This document shows, piece after piece, positions 8,193 through 18,332 of a stretch of DNA of 64,000 bases; the first letter of the stretch is position 1, and each line of letters starts with the position of its first letter. The DNA is from Sphingobacteriaceae bacterium. GTDB taxonomy: Bacteria; Bacteroidota; Bacteroidia; B-17B0; Aurantibacillaceae. Location of the stretch: the NCBI GenBank assembly GCA_013823565.1, contig PNMI01000005.1, forward strand, positions 1 through 64,000, written 5' to 3'. The notes beneath the pieces were generated by a model. It was not told where the DNA came from. It did no database searches and saw only the letters and a list, made by a program, of their open reading frames with translations. The position numbers and the translations under genes were made by a program.

Positions 8193-9614
8193 ATGAAAAA
8201 AAATATCGCCTTCATTCTTTTAGTATTTTCTTTTTTAAATAACTATTCACAAAACAGTATTGTTCAACTGAGTCCAGATGTAAACGATGAGTTTGCGTAT
8301 CCAGAAGTGTTTGGCATGAACGAACAATCGTTTTTTGCTATATCTTCCAAGTCGGATAATGATTTTTATATCGAGTGTATTACTAATAAAGAATTAAGAA
8401 GAGTTTTTAAAACGCAAGTAGAACTCCCTAAAATAGAAGGTAAATCAAACGCATTTGAGAATATTTTATATTTCAATTCGCATATATATCTGTTTAGTTC
8501 TCATCACGATAAAAAATCGAAAAAGTATACAGTTTACATTAATGAAATAAAAAATAATGGAGAGTTATCTCTTAATCATACAATAATTGACGAAGTTTCA
8601 TTTACTGATAAAAATTATTATTGTAAATACACGTTTAAATTATCTACTGATAGCAATCGTGTTTTAGCCTTTCGTGAAAGCTCAGAATCGCAAGAAGCAA
8701 AAGGAAAAATAACCTATAAAGTTATTAGTAAAGGGTTAAAAGTAGTATTCAGTAAAGATATTGAGTTAACGCAACCGCTTCATAAAACAACTATTGCTAA
8801 TGTATTAATGGATGACGAACATAATTTGTATTATACCGAAAAGCAATATTTAAAAAACGAAACAGAATCGGGAGATTACACTAAACTATTTGTAGCGAGT
8901 TATAAATCTGAGAAAGATTCACTGCTTAAAATAGAAATTTCTATCAACGAAAAACGCTTTCTAGATGCTAATCTTCAGTTAAACACTCAAGGAAATTTAA
9001 TATGCACAGGTACTTATGCCATTGAAAAAACTTCGGGCTCTAATTGGGAAGAAAGTCATACTTTGAAAGGTGTGTTTTATACTATTTTGGAGTTGGAGAA
9101 ATTAAATACTCTATCACAGGCTCAATACAATATCCAAGACTTATTTCCTGAAGAAAAGTTTTATCATTATTATTTGACTAATACTTTTCAATTAGATGAA
9201 AATAATTTGGTTGTTATATGTGAGTTTCAAAACACCATTTGTGATAACGGTAATTGTGATTCGAAATTTGGACCATGTATTAAGGTTAATTTCAATACAA
9301 TAGAAAAACAAGGGTTTTCCGCACAAAAAATTTCTAGTCTTATAAAGGGAGAGAAACCAATTTGTAAAGGCGGCACTTTGTCATATATGCCTTTCCAAAA
9401 AAATAAGTCAGTTAAATTATTATTTAATTGCAATAAACAATTTGAACTCAGTACAGATGGAAATGTAGTGACAGCAACAATCTTTGATAATTCATCAAAT
9501 GCTGATTTATCTTTTATGAAGTACAGTTTTAGGATGAATAAGCTCGATTTATTGGTTTTAACGTACTCTAAAAAGACAGGCCATCGATTTGCAAAAGTTT
9601 CTTTTAAAGAGTAA
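8193..9614 (+). CDS. Secreted hypothetical protein
   Basis: MKKNIAFILLVFSFLNNYSQ signal peptide; no recognised domain; track start 8175 is an alternative. Confidence 0.65.
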   Translation: MKKNIAFILLVFSFLNNYSQNSIVQLSPDVNDEFAYPEVFGMNEQSFFAISSKSDNDFYIECITNKELRRVFKTQVELPKIEGKSNAFENILYFNSHIYLFSSHHDKKSKKYTVYINEIKNNGELSLNHTIIDEVSFTDKNYYCKYTFKLSTDSNRVLAFRESSESQEAKGKITYKVISKGLKVVFSKDIELTQPLHKTTIANVLMDDEHNLYYTEKQYLKNETESGDYTKLFVASYKSEKDSLLKIEISINEKRFLDANLQLNTQGNLICTGTYAIEKTSGSNWEESHTLKGVFYTILELEKLNTLSQAQYNIQDLFPEEKFYHYYLTNTFQLDENNLVVICEFQNTICDNGNCDSKFGPCIKVNFNTIEKQGFSAQKISSLIKGEKPICKGGTLSYMPFQKNKSVKLLFNCNKQFELSTDGNVVTATIFDNSSNADLSFMKYSFRMNKLDLLVLTYSKKTGHRFAKVSFKE

Positions 9615-9639
9615 TAGGAATATCTATATTTATACTTCA

Positions 9640-10530
9640 ATGAAACTGAACAAAAAAATAGATTTATCAGATTTTGAGTTCGTCTCTTATAATAGTTGTA
9701 CATTTTGTAATTCATCAGATGTTGTTAAACAAGATACAATACACAAGAGCCCTGAAGTAAATTATTTTTTTTGTAACCATTGTAAAGTTAGTTATACAGA
9801 TAAACAGTTAAGTGTTAAGGATACCGAAAAACTGTATTCTCATTATTATGATGAACATGTTTTTAAAACAGGAATCAATCCATCTGTTCTAGGAAAACAT
9901 ATATTTAGATTTATTTCTTCAAAAGTTACAGTAAACTCTTCCGTAAGAATATTAGACTATGGCGGTGGAGACGGTTCTGTAGCTAAATATGTAGCAGAAG
10001 AATTAAGAAAGAGAAAAAAATGTAGTTATATAATTGATGTTTATGATATTTATGAAATTGAAAATAAACTGGATGCTGTAAATTATATTACTTCAGAAAG
10101 CATCCTTGCAAATTATCAATACGATATTATTATTGCAAGCGCTGTTATTGAACATTTAAATAAGCCTCTCGATACATTGAAAATGTTATTTACCTCTTTA
10201 AAATCAAATGGGTATTTTTATGCTAGAACTCCCTTTAATTTGCCATTAAAAAATATGTGCGAGAAATTGCATCTAAAGAAAAAAGTGGATATGCAATTCC
10301 CTTGGCATTTGTTTGATATGGGTCGTATTTTTTGGAATCATATTCCAGTATTGTTCCAATCTTATCATATTAAAATCAGCGTCATTAAAAGCCAACCTTC
10401 GTTAATAGAGATTCCATTTAAAAACAAAAAAAAGCGATATATAGCAACTGTACTTTTAAAATTTCCTGGATATATTTTCAAAAATTGGAATAACGTTGGG
10501 GGCTGGGAAGTTTTTATTAAAAAAATTTAG
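9640..10530 (+). CDS. Class I SAM-dependent methyltransferase with N-terminal zinc-ribbon-like segment
   Basis: CTFCNSSD...YFFCNHCKVSYTD; VRILDYGGGDGSVAKYVAEEL; IIIASAVIEHLNKPLDTLKMLFTSLKSNGYFYARTP. Confidence 0.85.
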   Translation: MKLNKKIDLSDFEFVSYNSCTFCNSSDVVKQDTIHKSPEVNYFFCNHCKVSYTDKQLSVKDTEKLYSHYYDEHVFKTGINPSVLGKHIFRFISSKVTVNSSVRILDYGGGDGSVAKYVAEELRKRKKCSYIIDVYDIYEIENKLDAVNYITSESILANYQYDIIIASAVIEHLNKPLDTLKMLFTSLKSNGYFYARTPFNLPLKNMCEKLHLKKKVDMQFPWHLFDMGRIFWNHIPVLFQSYHIKISVIKSQPSLIEIPFKNKKKRYIATVLLKFPGYIFKNWNNVGGWEVFIKKI

Positions 10531-10625
10531 TCACAGTCTTAAAAAAAGTCTGAAAATAGTTAGTTTAAAATTATTTAAAGATTAATAATTAACTTACTTT
10601 TAGCCATTAAATACACTAAAATACC

Positions 10626-12080
10626 ATGAACGAAGCTATCAGAAAACTAGAACCCACAGCGATGTGGAATAACTTTGCCGATTTAAATGCAGTACCTCGC
10701 CCTTCAAAAAAAGAAGAAAGAGTAATTGCTTTTGCTAAAGCATTTGGAGAAAAATTAGGCTTACCAACACTTGTTGATGAAGTTGGGAATGTGATTATTA
10801 AAAAGCCTGCCACTAAAGGAATGGAAGACAGAGTAACCGTTGTGTTACAAAGTCACTTAGATATGGTGCATCAAAAAAATGCAGCCACTAATTTTGATTT
10901 TAATACTCAAGGTATCGAAATGTTTATCGAAGGAGATTGGGTAAAAGCTAATGGTACTACTTTAGGAGCAGATAATGGAATTGGTGTAGCTTCTATTATG
11001 GCTTTATTAGAATCAAAAGATATTCCTCATCCAGCTTTGGAAGCTTTATTTACGATAGATGAAGAAACTGGAATGACAGGTGCTTTAGCATTAAAGGGCG
11101 GGTTGTTAGACGCAAGTATTATGTTGAATCTAGATACAGAAGATGACGATGAGTTAACGATTGGTTGTGCTGGTGGAGTAGATGTGACTGCTACTGGTAA
11201 ATATGCAACAGAGTCTGCTAAAAATAAAACTGCATTTAAAGTTACTGTTAAAGGTTTAACTGGCGGTCACTCTGGAATGGATATTCACCGTGGAAGAGGT
11301 AATGCGAATAAAATCATGAATCGCTTGTTATTAAACTTAAGCAAGGATTTGCAAATTGAAATAGCAAGTATTGATGGTGGAAGTTTAAGAAATGCCATTC
11401 CTCGCGAATCAGTTTCTGTTATTACTGTTGCAGATGCTAACGCTTTGAAAAAACAAATTCAAGAATTTGAAAAAGTAGTAAAAGCCGAACATTCTACAAC
11501 AGATCCAAATTTAGTGGTGACTATTGAAGATACCGAAGCGCCTGCTCAAGTATTTAATAAAGAGTTTCAATATAAATTATTACGTAGTATCTATGCTTGT
11601 CCTTATGGCATTTATCGTATGAGTCCAGATATTGCAGGTTTAGTTCAAACTTCTAATAATGTGGCACGAGTAATTGTGAAAGATGGAGCTTTTCAAATTC
11701 AATGTTTAACCCGTAGTTCAGTTGATTCAGAAAAAATAGATTTACAACATGCTATTACATCTGCATTTGAATTATTGGGAGCAGAAATCATGGCAGCGGG
11801 TTCTTACCCTGGTTGGACACCAAAACCATCAGCGCCTATCGTAAAATTAATGAGTGATTTATATAAAGAGAGATATAATTCAGAGGCTAAAGTGAGTGCT
11901 TGCCACGCTGGTTTAGAGTGTGGTATTTTAGGAACTAATTATCCTGATATGCAAATGATTTCATTTGGACCAAATATCAAAGGAGCGCACTCGCCAGATG
12001 AGAGAGTTCAAATTAGTTCAGTTCAAAAGTATTGGGGCTTTTTATTAGAGACTCTAGTGAGAATTCCTAAAAAGAATTAA
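10626..12080 (+). CDS. pepD: Aminoacyl-histidine dipeptidase (Xaa-His dipeptidase)
   Basis: NFADLNAVPRPSKKEERVIAFAKAFGEKLGL...VLQSHLDMVHQKN...TLGADNGIGVA...KVSACHAGLECGIL. Confidence 0.95.
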   Translation: MNEAIRKLEPTAMWNNFADLNAVPRPSKKEERVIAFAKAFGEKLGLPTLVDEVGNVIIKKPATKGMEDRVTVVLQSHLDMVHQKNAATNFDFNTQGIEMFIEGDWVKANGTTLGADNGIGVASIMALLESKDIPHPALEALFTIDEETGMTGALALKGGLLDASIMLNLDTEDDDELTIGCAGGVDVTATGKYATESAKNKTAFKVTVKGLTGGHSGMDIHRGRGNANKIMNRLLLNLSKDLQIEIASIDGGSLRNAIPRESVSVITVADANALKKQIQEFEKVVKAEHSTTDPNLVVTIEDTEAPAQVFNKEFQYKLLRSIYACPYGIYRMSPDIAGLVQTSNNVARVIVKDGAFQIQCLTRSSVDSEKIDLQHAITSAFELLGAEIMAAGSYPGWTPKPSAPIVKLMSDLYKERYNSEAKVSACHAGLECGILGTNYPDMQMISFGPNIKGAHSPDERVQISSVQKYWGFLLETLVRIPKKN

Positions 12081-12081
12081 G

Positions 12082-12136
12082 GTCACCCTGAACTTGTTTC
12101 AGGGTCTCACAGATTCTGAAACAAGTTCAGAATGAC
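12082..12136. repeat. Dispersed double-hairpin repeat, copy 1 (GTCACCCTGAACTTGTTTCAGGGTCTC...CTGAAACAAGTTCAGAATGAC)
   Basis: Closely matches 33076-33131; sits between convergent genes. Confidence 0.85.
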
Positions 12137-12142
12137 GATTCG

Positions 12143-12850
12143 TTAGGTGACTAAATTTTTATACAATAAGCGCTTAGCTATTGGTAAAAACGTTTCTTCG
12201 CTTGGTAAACTGGCATTAGCCTTAAATAAATATACTGCCGGGTTAGGCATTTGTGGATTCGTATCAATAATATCTAATTTAATTTTATCAACGGTTTGAG
12301 ATAAAGAAATGCTGTAAGTGCTAAAATAAGAACTGTTTAATCCAAACACTTCTTGTTGAAGTAAATTTAATTTAGATAGAGAGTAATTGTATACATGCAC
12401 TTGTTTGGATTGAAAAGGATATAACATAAAGTACCCCTCCTTTTTATAAATAGGTAATATACCTATATGATCTGTTGAAATATGTTGTTCGGCAAAATCA
12501 AAAATTGTTTTACCTTTTTTTAATTCATCAATTAATAACGGCTCACTAAAGGCTATAATTTGTTTTAATTCATCTAAAGAATCATCGTTAATAGCATTCT
12601 CATATACAAGCGTGAGGTTTTTATAATCAATGCCTTTGACATTCTTTTTAAAACTATTTTCTAATGAAGTGGTATTATTTTTTATAGAAACTAAGTTTTT
12701 ATAGTGAGCTATTAATTCTGCAAAGTCGGGATATAATTTTTGCTCATTAAAATGCTCCTTTACTTTTTGTAAATAACCAAGCAATACATATTTTTTGTAT
12801 TCAAAGTCAATCAGGTTTTCAGTTAGCCAGTTTTCAGATAATGTTCCCAT
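12143..12850 (-). CDS. Conserved hypothetical protein
   Basis: 235-aa intact ORF with coding-like composition. Confidence 0.7.
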   Translation of the reverse strand: MGTLSENWLTENLIDFEYKKYVLLGYLQKVKEHFNEQKLYPDFAELIAHYKNLVSIKNNTTSLENSFKKNVKGIDYKNLTLVYENAINDDSLDELKQIIAFSEPLLIDELKKGKTIFDFAEQHISTDHIGILPIYKKEGYFMLYPFQSKQVHVYNYSLSKLNLLQQEVFGLNSSYFSTYSISLSQTVDKIKLDIIDTNPQMPNPAVYLFKANASLPSEETFLPIAKRLLYKNLVT

Positions 12851-12918
12851 GGCTCCTTATACGATTGAAGTTTTATTTAAGTTTCATTGTTAATTTTTCG
12901 ATAGTTTGCCTATTTTTT

Positions 12919-12926
12919 TACCTTTG
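12919..12926 (+). promoter_or_regulatory. Bacteroidota -7 element TACCTTTG
   Basis: TAnnTTTG match just upstream of the ATG at 12931. Confidence 0.45.
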
Positions 12927-12930
12927 ATAT

Positions 12931-13350
12931 ATGGATATTACAAAAATTCCCTTTAATCAATTATTAGGCATTTCAATAGCGAATGATAAAGACTATTTAT
13001 TACAGTTAGACGCTAAGAAAGAATATACCAATCATTTAGAGACAGTTCATGCAGCAGCGCTGTTTGCTTTAGCAGAGGGTTCGGGAGCACAGTTGTTATT
13101 GAAAGCATTTCCTGAAGAGGTAATTGAAAATGTGATTCCTGTTTTAAGAAAAGTAGATGTGTCTTACAAAAAACCAGCGCAAGGCATTATCAAATCTAAA
13201 GCAATATTAAAGGACAATACAATAGAGAATATTTCTCTAGAATTACAAACTAAGAAAAGAGTATTGTTGACTACAATTGTTGAATTGTTTGACGAACAAA
13301 AAGTCAAAGTATTTGTAGCAAATTTTGAGTGGTTTGTTGTGTTAAAATAA
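12931..13350 (+). CDS. Hotdog-fold thioesterase-like (DUF4442/YiiD_C-like) protein
   Basis: NHLETVHAAALFALAEGSGAQLL...VIPVLRKVDVSYKKPAQGIIKSKA. Confidence 0.75.
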   Translation: MDITKIPFNQLLGISIANDKDYLLQLDAKKEYTNHLETVHAAALFALAEGSGAQLLLKAFPEEVIENVIPVLRKVDVSYKKPAQGIIKSKAILKDNTIENISLELQTKKRVLLTTIVELFDEQKVKVFVANFEWFVVLK

Positions 13351-13351
13351 A

Positions 13352-13741
13352 TTAGAATTGTAACTTATCTAATTGAGTACACACTCTTTCTAATAGCATG
13401 GCAATAGTGCGTTTCACTACTTCTCTTTTATTTTCGTGGTAAAATATAATTTCTTCTTCTGTAAATAAGCCAATGGTAATGCCTGTAAATAATTGCTTTA
13501 ATTGTAAATTTCCTTTCACGATTTCGTGAATGCGTTCTGTTTTTTTATTGTCAGTTAAATTCTTGACAATAATCTTATTCTCGGCTAAATGTTGATTAAT
13601 TAAAGTCAATATCAAGTCGTTTTGAAATTTAAGAATAGGTCTTAATGTATTAGTTTGAAATGTTTCCAAATCAGTTGATTTAGAATTATCTACATGTATC
13701 TCTGGACGTAAATTCTTAAGTTGTTCTGAGCGATTGTTCAT
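13352..13741 (-). CDS. Hypothetical protein
   Basis: 129-aa ORF abutting the convergent thioesterase gene. Confidence 0.6.
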   Translation of the reverse strand: MNNRSEQLKNLRPEIHVDNSKSTDLETFQTNTLRPILKFQNDLILTLINQHLAENKIIVKNLTDNKKTERIHEIVKGNLQLKQLFTGITIGLFTEEEIIFYHENKREVVKRTIAMLLERVCTQLDKLQF

Positions 13742-13866
13742 TTTACTAAGATATTGATTATAAATGAAGAAACGATTTAAATTTTTAGTGCTATTCGGTT
13801 AATATCCAGTGCATATAATTATTGAAATTACTAGTCTGGCTTTTATAATAAGTTTACTTTTACTGC

Positions 13867-14460
13867 ATGGTTTTTGAGCAGTTAAAACAAAAAAAGTACC
13901 CTTCTAATTCTGTATTTGATACAATTTACCCTAAGTTATATCAAGAGCATTCTGCTCGTCATTTTACTCCTGTAAATATTGCTATTAAAGCTGCTAAACT
14001 ATTAGTGGATAAACCAACCGATAAAATATTAGATATTGGCTCAGGAGTTGGTAAATTTTGTTGTATTGGTTCTGCGGTTACAGAAGCGCATTTTTACGGT
14101 GTTGAAAAAAGAAAGACCTTAACCAATCTTTCTAATAAAATTAAGCGAAACTATAAATTAAAAAACGCACATTTTATTAATAACGATTTCACGAGTTTAG
14201 ATTTTAAAAAATTTGATGGTATCTATTTTTTTAATTCATTTCATGAACAATTAGATGAAACCTGTGTGTTGGATGAAACATCAAAAGTGTCTTTGAAAGA
14301 ATATAAAAAATACCATGAAGATTTAATGATGAAATTAAATGAATGTAAATCTGGAACCAGATTGGTAACGTATTATACTTTTAAAAATAAAATCCCTTCT
14401 ACTTATCAGTTTATTGATAAAAACGAAACAGGTTTATTAAAGTTTTATATTAAAAAATAA
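13867..14460 (+). CDS. Class I SAM-dependent methyltransferase
   Basis: DKILDIGSGVGKFCCIGSAVTEAHFYGVEKRKTL...FDGIYFFNSFHEQ. Confidence 0.85.
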   Translation: MVFEQLKQKKYPSNSVFDTIYPKLYQEHSARHFTPVNIAIKAAKLLVDKPTDKILDIGSGVGKFCCIGSAVTEAHFYGVEKRKTLTNLSNKIKRNYKLKNAHFINNDFTSLDFKKFDGIYFFNSFHEQLDETCVLDETSKVSLKEYKKYHEDLMMKLNECKSGTRLVTYYTFKNKIPSTYQFIDKNETGLLKFYIKK

Positions 14461-14465
14461 ATACT

Positions 14466-15029
14466 ATGCAGCTCCACCATCCGCAATTAGTTGATTTGAT
14501 TAAAAAAGCATATTCAGCTGAAAAAGCGGCTGCATTTGCATACATCGGTCACGCAGCTTCTGTTAAAGATAAAGAAGAGAAAGTAGCTATTAAACAAATA
14601 GAAATTGATGAGTGGAACCATAGGGCAGAAGTGCTTCAAATTATGAAACATTATCATATTCCAGTTTCAAAATGGTACGAATTTAAATTTCATGTAATTG
14701 GTAAAATTATTTCAGGAAGCTGTTTTGTAATTGGTTGGTTTATGCCATTTTATTTTGCAGGTAGATTAGAAAGCGGAAATGTGTGCGAATATTTTAGAAT
14801 GAAACAATATTTTAATTCGTTGGGAATTACCAAACACGATGTTGTGTTATACGAAATGGGAATTAAAGAAAAAGAACATGAAGTATATTTTTTAAGCAAA
14901 ATAAAAGATAGCAAACTATTACCTTTTTTTGAAAAACTATTTTTCTGGGGCGAAAGTAGTTTCAATAATATTGATTTAGATAAAAAATATCCTGTAGAAC
15001 AGTCTGATATTTACTGTAAACACAAGTAG
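14466..15029 (+). CDS. Ferritin-like (diiron carboxylate) fold protein
   Basis: KAYSAEKAAAFAYIGHAASV...IEIDEWNHRAEVLQIM...GNVCEYF...YEMGIKEKEHE: spaced E and ExxH motifs. Confidence 0.65.
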   Translation: MQLHHPQLVDLIKKAYSAEKAAAFAYIGHAASVKDKEEKVAIKQIEIDEWNHRAEVLQIMKHYHIPVSKWYEFKFHVIGKIISGSCFVIGWFMPFYFAGRLESGNVCEYFRMKQYFNSLGITKHDVVLYEMGIKEKEHEVYFLSKIKDSKLLPFFEKLFFWGESSFNNIDLDKKYPVEQSDIYCKHK

Positions 15030-15295
15030 TTTAAGTCGTTTTGTGAAATAAACAAAACTCAGTTCATAAAGTTTTTTACAAAAACGGAACCTTATTTATT
15101 TTCTGGCGTACAATAAGTCAGAACTAAAACAAAACTTACTCGAAACCCAATGAACTTAACACAATCAAAGGGCTGGTAAAACAAAGAAGTATTTTAGAGT
15201 ACACGAAATCAAAACAAATGTTATTTCTAACATTTGTATACAATCAAACTAAAAATTAGCAATTAAATCATATTGCCTTCAGGGGCATCACGTAA

Positions 15296-15303
15296 TAACT
15301 TTG
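15296..15303 (+). promoter_or_regulatory. Bacteroidota -7 element TAACTTTG
   Basis: TAnnTTTG match about 57 nt upstream of the ATG at 15360. Confidence 0.45.
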
Positions 15304-15359
15304 CCTATATATTAAAATAATTCACATGAAGAATATAAACCTATTAAAACCTTTGTCCT

Positions 15360-16499
15360 ATGAAAACTTTAACCTACCTAACAACATTGTTGGCTCTTAC
15401 CATTCAGGTAATGGTAAACGGCCAAACACAAGGCAACCAAGCTCATAAAATTAGAGTGGATATTATGGGAGCTAAAACTCCTGTTGCTATGAAATACACA
15501 AACAGTAACATCACACTAACAATGGAAGAATATAAGCAATTGTTAGAACAAGCCAATCAATTAAAAATTGGGGCTCAAAAATTAAAAGAAGAAGCTGAAT
15601 TAGCAGAGCAAAATTATTTTACAAAACAAATTGAAGCTTCACAATTATCTGCACAAATATCTTTTCAAAAATTCCAAGAAAATAAAAAAACTCTTCTTGT
15701 TTTTTATACTCAAACATCCAAAACAAATAACATTTATGCTCAAGTGACTTTGGTTGATAATGAATCTGAACGATTGATGAAATTAGCTAAAGAAATTAGA
15801 GAAGAAGCGGCCGCTCAAATTAGTCTTCAAGCGAAGGTTGGAAGCATGAGTAATGCCGAAGAAAAAGAAACATTAGCGCTTAATAAACAAATAGAAGCAT
15901 TAGGGATGATAGAAAAATATCTGTCAGATGCTAAAGAAGAAGTAATAGAAGAAGGTGTTGCTGTGAAAGCAGAAATAAAAAATAATACTCCATCAGTAGT
16001 AACCGTTGAAAAATCAGAACAATTAATGGAAGCATTGTTTGATGCATTAACACAAGCTGATAATATGAAAACGACAGCTCAATCATTAAGAGAAACAGCA
16101 TTAACTGCTTCTTTAAATGAAAAAAATATTTTGATTAATGAAGCTATCAGTTTAGAAAAAGAGTATATCGCAAAAAGAGTAGAGATTTCTAATTTAAAAT
16201 CAGCATTAACTTATGAGAAATTTAATCAAAACCGATTGATGATTAATGAATTGATGGTTAAAGTAAAAGATAATACTGATATCGTTAATTACGCCAATCA
16301 ATTAAATCAAGATGCCGAGCGATTAATGAAAATTGGAAAAGAAATGAGAGAAGAGGCGAATGCGCAATTATCGTATTCAGCAAAATATGGATCAATAAGT
16401 AATGCCGAAGAAACTGAACTTTTTGCGATTGGTAAGCAAACAGAATCAATACAATTTATAGATAAAAACAATTCATTAATAGTTATAGCAAGTAGGTAG
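15360..16499 (+). CDS. Secreted coiled-coil protein with an internal tandem duplication
   Basis: N-terminal signal; two approx. 160-aa related halves: ESERLMKLAKEIREEAAAQISLQAKVGSMSNAEEKETLALNKQIEAL vs DAERLMKIGKEMREEANAQLSYSAKYGSISNAEETELFAIGKQTESI. Confidence 0.75.
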   Translation: MKTLTYLTTLLALTIQVMVNGQTQGNQAHKIRVDIMGAKTPVAMKYTNSNITLTMEEYKQLLEQANQLKIGAQKLKEEAELAEQNYFTKQIEASQLSAQISFQKFQENKKTLLVFYTQTSKTNNIYAQVTLVDNESERLMKLAKEIREEAAAQISLQAKVGSMSNAEEKETLALNKQIEALGMIEKYLSDAKEEVIEEGVAVKAEIKNNTPSVVTVEKSEQLMEALFDALTQADNMKTTAQSLRETALTASLNEKNILINEAISLEKEYIAKRVEISNLKSALTYEKFNQNRLMINELMVKVKDNTDIVNYANQLNQDAERLMKIGKEMREEANAQLSYSAKYGSISNAEETELFAIGKQTESIQFIDKNNSLIVIASR

Positions 16500-16520
16500 G
16501 ACAAGCTATAATTTAATAGG

Positions 16521-16550
16521 AAAACCTCTGCAATTAGCAGAGGTTTTTTA
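16521..16550 (+). terminator. Rho-independent terminator
   Basis: aaaacctctgc aatta gcagaggttttt. Confidence 0.85.
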
Positions 16551-16589
16551 TTTGTATAAAATGCTATCAAATCACTATCTTTATAGCCC

Positions 16590-18233
16590 ATGAAAATTCT
16601 TTTAACCACACTAAATGCCAAGTACATTCACACGAATTTAGCCATTCGCTTGTTGTATGAGCTAAATCATGAGCAATATAAGGGGCTTGAGTGGAAAGAA
16701 TTTAATATCAAAGAAGATAAAGACGATGTAGCTCAATTTTGTTCTGAGTTTGAAGTCGTTGCTTTCAGTTGTTATATCTGGAATATTACTCAAACATTAG
16801 CTGTTTGCGAAAAAATTAAGACAATTCATCCAAATACTAAAATTTTATTAGGTGGACCAGAAGTGAGCTATGAATATGAAGATATCATTGCGCTAAACTA
16901 TGTGGATTATATCATTGTTGGAGAAGGGGAAATTGCTTTTAAAGAATTCTTAGATTTTTATCCAAATCCAGAATTAGTATCGAGTTTAGTTTGGAAAAAT
17001 GGAACAGAGGTGAAGACCAATAAAATGGCTCCTATGTTTGATTTAAAGAACTTTGAAAATAGTATGCCTTACCGATTTGATAAGCCAGAAGATTTAATCA
17101 ATAAGGTATTGTACATCGAAACTTCGCGTGGTTGTCCTTATAAGTGTGAGTTCTGTTTAGCGAGTTTAGATAATAAAGTGCGTTATTTGCCTAATTCTAC
17201 TATTAAAGCCACTTTGTTGTATATGATGAAGCACGGCAAGGTTATTAAATTTTTAGATAGAACCTTTAATATCAAAAAAGATTTTACACTTGATATTTTT
17301 CAATTTATTTTAGATAACTACCGTCCTGAAAACGTATTTCAATTTGAAATCACGGCAGATATATTGCACCCAGATATCATTCAGTTTATTCATGATAAAG
17401 TGCCTGATAATTTATTTCGTTTTGAAATAGGAATACAAACGGTGAATCAAAAAGCTAATTTAGAAGTAAAGCGTAAACAAAGCTTTGAGAAAACGACTAG
17501 TATCATCAAGCAATTAGATTATAAAGTAGAAATGCACTTAGATTTAATTGTTGGAATGGCTTTGGATTATTGGGAAGATATTAAATACAGTATCGAAGAA
17601 GTGTTTAAATTATTTGCTCCCGAAATGCAGTTGGGATTTTTAAAGTTCTTGAAAGGGACGCCCGTTCGTCAAAAATACCAAGAACATGGATTTGTATTTG
17701 ATCCTAATCCACCGTATCAAATTATCGAGAGTAATTATCTATCAAAAGAACAATTACATCAAATTGTAGAATTAGAGCATGCTTTAGAGATTTATTGGAA
17801 TGGGAAAAAGGCTACTAATACATTACGTTATGTGACACAACATTATAGTATTTTCGATTTTTTATTAGGCCTAGGTCATTATTTTGGAACTCAAAAAGAT
17901 TTTCATAAGTACTCTTTAACGGATGTGTTTGAAATTATAACTTCTTATTCAAAAGCTGCTTATCCAAACGATACAGTTTTACAGCAGTTAATAGCGGTTG
18001 ATTATTATTTACATTTTAAAGTAAAACCTAAGAGCTTATTTTTAGAAGAAATTGATTTTACAGTAAAAAATAAATTGATTGATGAGTTAAAATTAAATCA
18101 TCATAAATACCGTTATGTGGTATTGCCTTTAGATTTTGATTTTAAAGCTTTTTCTCAAGAGCAAACAATCATTAATGACCCTAAGAATGTCATTATTCAA
18201 TACAATGGCACTGAAAAAGCCATAGTGGTTTAA
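16590..18233 (+). CDS. B12-binding-domain radical SAM protein (DUF4080-like)
   Basis: MKILLTTLNAKYIHTNLAIRLLYEL...ILLGGPEVSYE...IETSRGCPYKCEFCLAS (CxxxCxxC). Confidence 0.92.
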   Translation: MKILLTTLNAKYIHTNLAIRLLYELNHEQYKGLEWKEFNIKEDKDDVAQFCSEFEVVAFSCYIWNITQTLAVCEKIKTIHPNTKILLGGPEVSYEYEDIIALNYVDYIIVGEGEIAFKEFLDFYPNPELVSSLVWKNGTEVKTNKMAPMFDLKNFENSMPYRFDKPEDLINKVLYIETSRGCPYKCEFCLASLDNKVRYLPNSTIKATLLYMMKHGKVIKFLDRTFNIKKDFTLDIFQFILDNYRPENVFQFEITADILHPDIIQFIHDKVPDNLFRFEIGIQTVNQKANLEVKRKQSFEKTTSIIKQLDYKVEMHLDLIVGMALDYWEDIKYSIEEVFKLFAPEMQLGFLKFLKGTPVRQKYQEHGFVFDPNPPYQIIESNYLSKEQLHQIVELEHALEIYWNGKKATNTLRYVTQHYSIFDFLLGLGHYFGTQKDFHKYSLTDVFEIITSYSKAAYPNDTVLQQLIAVDYYLHFKVKPKSLFLEEIDFTVKNKLIDELKLNHHKYRYVVLPLDFDFKAFSQEQTIINDPKNVIIQYNGTEKAIVV

Positions 18234-18267
18234 CTTATTTGTCTTCAAAAGTCTTCCGTTAATTAAA

Positions 18268-18286
18268 TTGCTACAATTTGTAGCAA
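18268..18286. promoter_or_regulatory. Dyad TTGCTACAATTTGTAGCAA (TACA-N-TGTA, BlaI/MecI-operator-like)
   Basis: Near-perfect palindrome about 47 nt upstream of the ATG at 18333; similar dyad at 2724-2740. Confidence 0.45.
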
Positions 18287-18332
18287 TCAATTGCTATCGA
18301 ATAGGCGTAACTTTATCCTAAGTTTTAGAGCT

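Noticed and set aside
9227-9715. 162-aa minus-strand ORF
   Set aside because: Antisense overlap of two well-supported plus-strand genes; no recognisable protein features.
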